Assembly (NCBI GenBank): GCA_030641665.1
Contig: DAOWHA010000050.1
Coordinates: 1 to 64,000 of the forward strand
From: JAGLTA01 sp023142625
GTDB taxonomy: Bacteria > Patescibacteriota > Patescibacteriia > JAACEG01
DNA: 64,000 nt
Reading direction: 5' to 3'
Position numbers and translations under genes: made by a program. Positions 58,601 to 64,000 of the stretch are shown here, piece after piece (the stretch's first letter is position 1; each line of letters begins with the position of its first letter). Below the pieces are notes generated by a model. That model was not told the origin of the DNA and did no database searches. It was given only the letters and a program-made list of their open reading frames with translations.

Positions 58601-59104
58601 TGTCTTTGCGAGCGGGGTGCAACGGAGCGAAGCAATCTCATTACTGAGCGGACAAATCTATAATTATAATTTGTCTATCTATATAATAGGATTGCTTCGT
58701 CGCGCCTCTCTCGCTTCGCTCGTTCAGCTCCTCGCAAAGACATGGTGGGAAGCAAACAAATTTTTGAAATCAAAATTTTTCTTTTTAATTAAATCTATTT
58801 TCTTTTTTCTTGAACCGCCTTTAATCTATTTTTCTCTTAAAATCGCTTCTTCTATTTTATCAAAAACTTCATAGTAAACTAATTTGTCAACATTATATTT
58901 TTTAGTAAATCCTTTAATTGTTTTATTTTTATGCTCTTTAATTCTTCTATTTAAATCATTAGTTACACCCGTATAAATAACTGTATTATTTTGATTGCAG
59001 AGTATGTATATAAAATATTGCTTTTGCATAATTTGCGCGGTTTTTAATGAGATTGCTTCGTCATTTCGTTCCGCTATCGCTCCACTTCATTTCTCGCAAA
59101 GACA
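58601..59104 (-). mobile_element. GIY-YIG-bearing inverted-repeat element with overlapping short copy 11
   Basis: Copy 11 (58601-58742) is complete by itself. Its right end also serves as the 3' border of a longer unit whose other border is the arm ending at 59104 (AATGAGATTGCTTCGTC ... CTCGCAAAGACA). Between these borders lies a GIY-YIG gene reading away from the 59104 end. Its leader TTATGCAAAAGCAATATTT matches the interior of short copy 1, so this looks like the parental form of the dispersed short elements. No other transposase is present. Confidence 0.75.
58724..59029 (-). pseudogene. GIY-YIG endonuclease-like gene with a premature stop
   Basis: The first 67 codons encode a GIY-YIG domain: FIYILCNQNNTVIYTGVTND (residues 6-25), then LNRRIKEHKN with the catalytic Arg, and VYYEVFDKIEEAILREK with the Glu. 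A TAG (codon 68) follows, but the same frame continues with IKGGSRKKKIDLIKKKN and FDFKNLFASHHVFARS to TGA, giving the normal family C-terminus (about 100 residues). The last residues are coded by the element's inverted repeat. A TAG in place of Gln or Lys is the simplest explanation, so it is a recent pseudogene unless suppressed. Confidence 0.8.
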
Positions 59105-59257
59105 GGGTGTAAAATTTTTAAATTTAATTAAAATTTTGTCCATTTTTTCATTTAAACTTTTATTGCTTTCTATTAAAATATCAAATTTAGAGTTTATGTC
59201 TTTTAAGGCAACTAAAAGGTCATTTATGGTTTTTAATTCAATTCTTGCCTTTGCCAT
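59087..59257 (-). CDS. 56-aa small helical protein truncated by an element
   Basis: ATG at 59255-59257. 56 residues beginning MAKARIELKTINDLL, helical with heptad-like Leu/Ile spacing up to about residue 48. It then ends in TPCLCEK, which is the inverted-repeat arm of the adjacent GIY-YIG element read through to TGA. The original C-terminus was probably replaced by the insertion. It lies 14 bp downstream of the 59272 gene on the same strand. Confidence 0.45.
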   Translation of the reverse strand: MAKARIELKTINDLLVALKDINSKFDILIESNKSLNEKMDKILIKFKNFTPCLCEK

Positions 59258-59271
59258 AAATTTTTTTAATT

Positions 59272-59916
59272 TTAATTTCCCATTTCCGCGATGGTCTCGT
59301 AATACATTTTTATCAAATCCGCGTCGGAAATTTTTTTCATCTCTTCAAACGGTATCCCTGCCTGTAAAAGCATCTGCCGAATCTCTTCAACGCTCGCGCC
59401 GCCGCTTAAAACCTTTTCCGCTCCGCCCGTTCCGCTGCTGGCGGAACTATTTTGATTATCCGTCAATGGCTGCAATTGATTTAAAAAATCGCTATAATTT
59501 TCTAAATCGCTTATGTCAACCGCGCTATCTTCCAACTCACTATCATTTAATACCCCACACTCCTGCCCGCGCGGACAAAGCGGATTTTCTTTATCGTTAA
59601 TCTCTTGCGCGTCAGAATAGCCGTCACTGTCCGTATCTTCTAAATAAGGGCTTGTGTTGTAAATATTTATTTCATCATAATCAGATAATCCATCCTGATC
59701 AGTATCGCTGTTCTGCTGATTTAATATCTCTTGCAGCTCCTGCTCTTCGTATCCGGTAAAATTTTTATTATCAATTCCATTAATATTAAAAGAACTATTT
59801 ATAGTCGCGTTAAAACGCAAAAATCCTAAAATCAAAGCGCCCACCCCTATGGCTAATAAAAAAATTTCTACGGAGCGGCTGTTCTTTGTTTGATTTTCCT
59901 GATTATCTTTTTCCAT
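59272..59916 (-). CDS. Membrane-anchored protein with calcium-binding-type Asp repeats
   Basis: 214 residues from ATG 59914-59916; a longer frame would need a TTG start. A short polar start and one membrane helix (about residues 16-36) are followed by a thrombospondin-type-3-like segment with Asp-rich repeats (DTDQDGLSDYDEI, DTDSDGYSDAQEI; about residues 72-110). Such repeats bind Ca2+. The C-terminal part ends with helical EEIRQMLLQAGIPFEEMKKI. It is likely a type II-oriented surface protein in the same region as the giant surface proteins. Confidence 0.65.
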   Translation of the reverse strand: MEKDNQENQTKNSRSVEIFLLAIGVGALILGFLRFNATINSSFNINGIDNKNFTGYEEQELQEILNQQNSDTDQDGLSDYDEINIYNTSPYLEDTDSDGYSDAQEINDKENPLCPRGQECGVLNDSELEDSAVDISDLENYSDFLNQLQPLTDNQNSSASSGTGGAEKVLSGGASVEEIRQMLLQAGIPFEEMKKISDADLIKMYYETIAEMGN

Positions 59917-59970
59917 ATCATTATACAATAAAAATAAAAAAAGGTAAATTTTAAAACTGAAAATTAAAAA

Positions 59971-60456
59971 CTATTTAATATCCATTATTTTGTCGGTTTT
60001 AATTTTTGCTTCCTGCTCAAGAAAAAATTTGTTCACTCCTGGGATCGTTTTAAGCCACTCTTTGATTAGTTTTATAATTTTTTTAACTTTTACCTTTGTC
60101 TTTTTTAAAATAAAAAAAATCTTAGCCGCTGTTTCTTCGCCTTTCTTTTTAAATTCAATCTGTCTGCGCGCTGATAAATTTACATAGATCTCTTCCATTC
60201 CTTCAGATAAAATATTTTCTATTTTTTCCACTTCTAAAGATTTTTGCAAAGGATGCGGCTGGGCGCTTGCGTCTGATTTTTTAGGCGCGATTTTTTTTTG
60301 TTCTATTTTTTTCTGTCTTCCAGCGGCGGTTTGCTCTTTTTTAAAATCTTCGCCAAGCGTTTTTTCGCCCTCTTTTTTTTCAACCGCTAAATCCGCTTTT
60401 TCTTTGCCAAAATCATTTGTCCGTTTTTCAAGTATATTTTTTAAATTATCAAGCAT
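59971..60456 (-). CDS. Lys/Glu-rich protein of unknown function
   Basis: 161 residues, highly charged and without signal or membrane helix. A low-complexity N-terminal half (KKEGEKTLGEDFKKEQ..., AQPHP) is followed by a helical C-terminal half (VKKIIKLIKEWLKTIPGVNKFF). It could be a cytoplasmic partner for the membrane protein encoded next on the same strand (54 bp apart). No family recognised. Confidence 0.55.
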   Translation of the reverse strand: MLDNLKNILEKRTNDFGKEKADLAVEKKEGEKTLGEDFKKEQTAAGRQKKIEQKKIAPKKSDASAQPHPLQKSLEVEKIENILSEGMEEIYVNLSARRQIEFKKKGEETAAKIFFILKKTKVKVKKIIKLIKEWLKTIPGVNKFFLEQEAKIKTDKIMDIK

Positions 60457-60466
60457 AAAATTATAT

Positions 60467-60524
60467 TGTCACCCTGAATTCCGTCCAAAGGATGGTCAGC
60501 CTCTGGACGGAATTCAGGATGACA
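60467..60524. repeat. Compact TGTCACCCTGAATT palindrome
   Basis: TGTCACCCTGAATTCCGTCC and GGACGGAATTCAGGATGACA face each other around AAAGGATGGTCAGCCTCT, a near-perfect 58-nt hairpin without T-run. The same ends and core are seen, expanded by nested hairpins, at 18059-18254. Confidence 0.75.
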
Positions 60525-60601
60525 TTTATTTTTTTTTAGTTATTTTATAACTCGTAATAATTAAATTTATTATACCACTTTTATTAAAAAAATAAAATAG
60601 T

Positions 60602-60630
60602 TTGATTTATGTAAAAAATTATCTTATACT
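60602..60630 (+). promoter_or_regulatory. Candidate promoter of ddl
   Basis: TTGATT (60602-60607), a 17-nt spacer and TATACT (60625-60630), with the ddl ATG about 39 nt downstream. Confidence 0.5.
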
Positions 60631-60668
60631 TTAATTATTATCTTACATCTTAAGCATGCAAAAAGCAT

Positions 60669-61763
60669 ATGAAAAAGGAATTAACAGTCGGACTAATTTT
60701 TGGAGGAAAATCAGCCGAGCATGAAGTCTCTATTATGTCTGCAAAAAATATATATGCCGGCTTAAAATTAAACCGATATAAAATAATTTTAATCGGAATT
60801 GATAAAAAGGGCTGCTGGCGGCTGGTAGAAAAAGACTGCTTTCAAAATATAATAAAGGGATTAAAAAAAATAAGCGATCCTGAAAATAAAAAAATTGCGA
60901 TAATTCCGCAAAGCAACGGTAAATTTATGCTGCTCGGCAATAAAAAAGAGGTTATAAGAATTGATGTTGCGTTCCCTATTCTGCACGGACCTTTTGGCGA
61001 AGATGGAACAGCGCAAGGGCTGTTTAAAATAATAGATGTTCCGTTTGTTGGTCCGGATATTTTAGGCGCGGCAATAGGCATGGATAAAATATTTATGAAA
61101 CGCATTTTAAAAGAGCAAAAAATCCTAATAGCTGATTTTTTATATTTTACAAAAAATCAAAAACATGAGATAAATTATAATAAAATTATTGATTGTTTAA
61201 AATTGCCATTTTTTGTCAAGCCAGCTAATCTTGGTTCGTCTGTCGGCATCAGCAAAGTTAATAATCAAAACGAATTTCAGGGTGCGATAGACGATGCTTT
61301 TAAATATGATAAAAAAATAATTATTGAGGAATGTGTTATCGGAAGAGAGATTGAATGTTCCGTGCTGGGAAACAAAGAGCCGAAAGCGTCAATTCTGGGA
61401 GAGGTTAAATTGAACGATGATTTTTATTCTTATGAAACCAAATATATCAGCAAAAGCGGGGCGGAAACCGAAATACCCGCAAAATTGCCAGAAGATACGA
61501 TAGAAAAGATTAAAAAAATGGCGATTAAAACATTTAAAGCGCTTGATTGCGAGGGAATGGGGCGGGTAGATTTTTTCTTAACGGAACAAAACGGAATAAT
61601 TGTAAATGAAATAAATACAATACCTGGATTTACGGAAATTAGCATGTATCCAAAATTATGGGAAGCCAGCGGAATGCCGTTAAAAAAATTAATCAGCGAA
61701 TTGATTAAGTTGGCGCTGCAAAGATTTAGCAGAGATAAAAAACTAAAAACTTCTTATAAATAG
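60669..61763 (+). CDS. ddl: D-alanine--D-alanine ligase
   Basis: 364 residues of the ATP-grasp family. The N-terminal GLIFGGKSAEHEVSIMSAKN (residues 8-27) is followed by the substrate-loop Glu and LHGPFGEDGTAQGLF (about residues 106-120). The ATP-binding FVKPANLGSSVGISKV is at about 182-197, and Mg2+/D-Ala ligands are in MGRVDFFLTEQNGIIVNEIN (about 298-317) and TIPGFTEISMYPKL. It makes the D-Ala-D-Ala dipeptide of peptidoglycan precursors. Length is normal for the form with an extra insertion. The GalT-like gene follows 60 bp downstream. Confidence 0.94.
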   Translation: MKKELTVGLIFGGKSAEHEVSIMSAKNIYAGLKLNRYKIILIGIDKKGCWRLVEKDCFQNIIKGLKKISDPENKKIAIIPQSNGKFMLLGNKKEVIRIDVAFPILHGPFGEDGTAQGLFKIIDVPFVGPDILGAAIGMDKIFMKRILKEQKILIADFLYFTKNQKHEINYNKIIDCLKLPFFVKPANLGSSVGISKVNNQNEFQGAIDDAFKYDKKIIIEECVIGREIECSVLGNKEPKASILGEVKLNDDFYSYETKYISKSGAETEIPAKLPEDTIEKIKKMAIKTFKALDCEGMGRVDFFLTEQNGIIVNEINTIPGFTEISMYPKLWEASGMPLKKLISELIKLALQRFSRDKKLKTSYK

Positions 61764-61799
61764 CTTTGAATTACGAAATAACATTTTGTAATTCAAAGG
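61764..61799 (+). terminator. Hairpin between ddl and the GalT-like gene
   Basis: CTTTGAATTACGAAAT (61765 on) pairs with TTTTGTAATTCAAAG (to 61798). No proper T-run follows, so it may be a processing or partial termination signal inside the unit. Confidence 0.45.
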
Positions 61800-61823
61800 A
61801 ATAATAAAAAGATAAAAAATATT

Positions 61824-62747
61824 ATGGAAAAATCAGAAATTAGAAAATCATATTTTTTAAACAAATATGTCATTATCACACCGAGCAGAAAAAAAAGGCC
61901 TCGCGACATTAAAGAGACTACAATCATAGAACGGACAGGCGAATGCGTCTTTTGCCCTGAAAATGTTAAAAAAAATAATGTCGTTGTTAAAGAGTTCGGA
62001 AAAAACGAAAAGAACTGGAATATTTTGGTTATAACAAATAAATACCCCGCAGTTACGCTGGGCAATAAACTTGCTTATGGCTATCAGGAAGTTATCATTG
62101 AAACGCCTGATCATGCCGAAGTTCTCGCGCAATTTCCAGTCAACCGCATTGATAAATTATTAAGGGTCTACGCGGACAGGACAAAAGATATATCAAAGAA
62201 CAAATCCATTGAATATGTTTTGGTTTTTAAAAACGAAGGTTCAAAGGCAGGCGCAAGCGTTGTGCATGACCACTCGCAAGTTTTCGCGACTGGAATATTG
62301 CCTCATAATATTTACGAGGAGTTAAAATTAGCTAAAAAATACAAGTTAAAAAATAAAAGCTGCCCTTATTGCGATATTATCAAGCAAGAAATGAAAGGTC
62401 CGCGCAAAATTTTTGAAGATAAATATATTGCCGCTTTCGCTCCTTATGCTTCAAGATACCATTATGAAGCATGGATTTTCACAAAAAGGCATCTTGATAA
62501 TATCGCCCAATTAAACAGCGATGAATTCAAGTCTTTTTCCAAAGTTTTAAAATTAATATTGTCAAAACTGCATGAATTTAATATAAGTTATAATTACTTT
62601 ATGCATCAAGTTATCTCGGATCAAGACCAGCATTTTTATTGCAAAATCCAGCCGCGCGACAGTGTTTGGGCTGGTGTTGAACTTGGCTCGGGGCTTGTGA
62701 TAAATTCCATACCCCCAGAAACCGCGGCAGAATTTTATAGGGAATAA
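61824..62747 (+). CDS. GalT-like hexose-1-phosphate uridylyl/adenylyltransferase
   Basis: 307 residues of the HIT-superfamily GalT group. Zinc pairs are in CVFCPENV (about residues 33-40) and CPYCDII (about 188-194). The active-site nucleophile His is in KAGASVVHDHSQVFATG (about 144-160), where classic GalT has HPHGQ. Near the end GYNYFMHQ-type sequence (YNYFMHQVISDQDQHFYCKI) closes the fold. It probably transfers a nucleotidyl group between sugar 1-phosphates, feeding the nucleotide-sugar pool used by the glycosyltransferases. The base specificity is not clear. It ends with a terminator. Confidence 0.8.
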   Translation: MEKSEIRKSYFLNKYVIITPSRKKRPRDIKETTIIERTGECVFCPENVKKNNVVVKEFGKNEKNWNILVITNKYPAVTLGNKLAYGYQEVIIETPDHAEVLAQFPVNRIDKLLRVYADRTKDISKNKSIEYVLVFKNEGSKAGASVVHDHSQVFATGILPHNIYEELKLAKKYKLKNKSCPYCDIIKQEMKGPRKIFEDKYIAAFAPYASRYHYEAWIFTKRHLDNIAQLNSDEFKSFSKVLKLILSKLHEFNISYNYFMHQVISDQDQHFYCKIQPRDSVWAGVELGSGLVINSIPPETAAEFYRE

Positions 62748-62769
62748 AATAATAATTTATGCCAATAAA

Positions 62770-62801
62770 AAAAGCAGCTTTTAAACTGCTATTTTTTATT
62801 T
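62770..62801 (+). terminator. Terminator of the GalT-like gene
   Basis: AGCAG (62774-62778) pairs with CTGCT (62787-62791), extended by A/T pairs and followed by ATTTTTTATTTTT. It also faces leftwards with A-runs. Confidence 0.65.
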
Positions 62802-62901
62802 TTATTTTTATTTTTTTTAATGTTGTCCATATAGGACAATAATGTATTATTTTTTTATAAAATAATATGTATTTTATTGATTAAATTGTAAAAGAACTTT
62901 T

Positions 62902-63042
62902 TTATAAAACAACGCATACTGCTCCGCCTGCTATAACACTAGCGCAAATCATAACCATAGTAAACGCAAAATTCATAATCCCTCTATTCTGCGCCCTAAT
63001 CTCTTCGTTTTGCTCTTCAACGCTTCGTATTGTATCTTCCAT
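62902..63042 (-). CDS. 46-aa single-helix membrane peptide
   Basis: ATG at 63040-63042 follows AAAGGGGGTGC by about 9 nt, an excellent Shine-Dalgarno. A polar helical N-terminus (MEDTIRSVEEQNEEIRAQNR) is followed by one membrane helix (about residues 23-46, ending AVCVVL). The form suggests a small membrane regulator or a coiled-coil anchor. No family recognised. Confidence 0.55.
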   Translation of the reverse strand: MEDTIRSVEEQNEEIRAQNRGIMNFAFTMVMICASVIAGGAVCVVL

Positions 63043-63161
63043 ATAAACTGCACCCCCTTTCTTATTTATAATTTAATTATTATATAAATATATTATAGCA
63101 TATATTCACCTTTTTGTCAATATGTGCTAAAATATTTATATAAGTTGATAAAAAAATAATT

Positions 63162-63530
63162 ATGAAACAAAATACATTTCTTATAGCGCTAAAATATATA
63201 TCTGTTGATCTGATTGGAGATATTTTATTGTTCCCTTTGTGGTGGTATACAAAAGGATTAAAAAAAACAGTTGCTTTTTGTGCGCAAAAAGCAAAAAACG
63301 CGGAAAACGCGCTCGGTATTAAAATCTGGCTCACAAGCCTATTTAAGCCTATGTACGCTCAATACGACTGGCAAGGAAGAATTATAAGTTTTTTTATGCG
63401 AATTTTCCAAATAATCTTCCGCTCTGTTTTATTTGCTGTCTCTCTAATTTTCATATTTATCTTACCTATAATTTGGGTAGCGCTTCCGATATTTATTGTT
63501 TTTCAAATTGTCTTAATCGCAACAATTTAA
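63162..63530 (+). CDS. Membrane protein of unknown function
   Basis: 122 residues with an amphipathic or membrane segment near residues 12-32, a polar middle (FCAQKAKNAENALGIKIWLTS) and two C-terminal membrane helices (about 78-97 and 100-121). Proteins with a similar WWYTKGL and SLFKPMYAQYDWQGR pattern are conserved among CPR genomes. Role unknown. It is convergent with the next gene, with a single base between the stops. Confidence 0.6.
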   Translation: MKQNTFLIALKYISVDLIGDILLFPLWWYTKGLKKTVAFCAQKAKNAENALGIKIWLTSLFKPMYAQYDWQGRIISFFMRIFQIIFRSVLFAVSLIFIFILPIIWVALPIFIVFQIVLIATI

Positions 63531-63531
63531 T

Positions 63532-64000
63532 TTAATCTTTTTTGTATTTTTTAATCAAATAATCGCGATTATCCCAAAAAAGTTTTGCTTGATTAACAAT
63601 CTTTTTTTCGCAAATTTCAGACGATTTGTCTAATGTTGCTTTAAAAAAACTGATAAAACGACCAAAATACAGCGGTTTTAACGCTTCTACAATGTTATCC
63701 CCTAAATCTGTCTTATCATAAGCATAAATAGCGTCATATAAAATCTTGCACCACAATTCATCACTGATATTTATATCTTTTTTATTATACATTTTTTTAA
63801 CTTTTTTAAAAACATCTTTGCTTAACACGGCGGCTAAAATATCCTCGCTTTCCTGAAAATTTAAAAGCGCCGTTTTTTTAATATTTTTATAATCAACATT
63901 TAATGTCTGCGGGGGCATCATAATATCACTGCCAAAATATGGAATATTCTTTTTGCTGCTGGCATTAAGCCATATTTTTCTATTTTCTTTTATAATTTCA
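63532..64000 (-). CDS. Unknown protein, 3' part (5' end outside window)
   Basis: The frame is open from the right edge to the TAA at 63532 (156 codons seen). An internal ATG pair near 63921 is not taken as the start because the upstream sequence (IKENRKIWLNASSKKNIPYFG...) reads as normal coding sequence. The visible part is mixed helical, with Lys-rich and aromatic residues (LYDAIYAYDKTDLGDNIVEALKPLYFGR), and no membrane segment. It could be the C-terminal region of a glycosyltransferase-type enzyme (IPYFGSDIMMPPQ), but I cannot confirm this. Confidence 0.5.
   Translation of the reverse strand, partial: EIIKENRKIWLNASSKKNIPYFGSDIMMPPQTLNVDYKNIKKTALLNFQESEDILAAVLSKDVFKKVKKMYNKKDINISDELWCKILYDAIYAYDKTDLGDNIVEALKPLYFGRFISFFKATLDKSSEICEKKIVNQAKLFWDNRDYLIKKYKKD

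Overview
The window is about 64 kb of AT-rich bacterial DNA using the standard code (TGA is a stop, e.g. at 17964-17966). Compact informational genes (argS, miaA, miaB, recO, recG, dprA, radA), a PilB/PilC pilus machine, a complete F-type ATP synthase, peptidoglycan and sugar-nucleotide genes, and giant cysteine-rich exported proteins with a VirB2/TrbC-like N-terminus point to a member of the Candidate Phyla Radiation (Patescibacteria, probably a Parcubacteria-type lineage). No rRNA or ribosomal protein gene is present, so I cannot name a class.

Layout. 1-7.2 kb: the end of a TrbL/VirB6-like membrane protein, small orphan genes, argS with a nucleotidyltransferase, then a phosphohexomutase/HAD phosphatase pair. 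7.3-17.4 kb: class I aldolase, pilC-pilB, a glycosyltransferase-recO run, miaB, miaA and dprA. 17.4-21.2 kb: a possible structured RNA, a NifX-like protein with a two-piece permease, and a Kef-type antiporter with a terminator in its leader. 21.2-31.1 kb: the ATP synthase operon in canonical order atpI-B-E-F-H-A-G-D-C (minus strand). 31.1-34.5 kb: a VRR-NUC nuclease, a three-repeat membrane protein, and a tRNA-Ser cluster full of tRNA fragments. 34.7-41.2 kb: tRNA-Arg/recG, a two-gene RloA/RloB-like defence pair, and radA. 41.3-58.5 kb: three huge exported proteins (2096, 556 and 2879 aa). 58.6-64 kb: a GIY-YIG pseudogene, small surface and charged proteins, ddl, a GalT-like enzyme, and small membrane proteins.

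The most unusual content is repetitive. (a) Eleven complete copies of a 140-191 bp element with long terminal inverted repeats beginning TGTCTTTGCGAG lie between genes, seven of them in or at the end of the ATP synthase operon. One locus (58601-59104) carries a GIY-YIG endonuclease-like gene between such ends, and several short copies still contain the start of that gene, so they look like internally deleted (MITE-like) derivatives of a GIY-YIG element. (b) Tandem 7-bp repeats occur in intergenic DNA and also in frame inside argS, miaB, atpA and recG. (c) Modular 18-nt hairpins separated by CG sit at exactly the same T-loop position in three broken tRNA-Ser genes. (d) A decayed second copy of the atpD 3' end lies on the far side of a NYN-domain gene, suggesting that this gene came in with a replacement atpD tail.

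All calls are from reading the sequence; no database search was run. Functions marked as inference should be treated as such.
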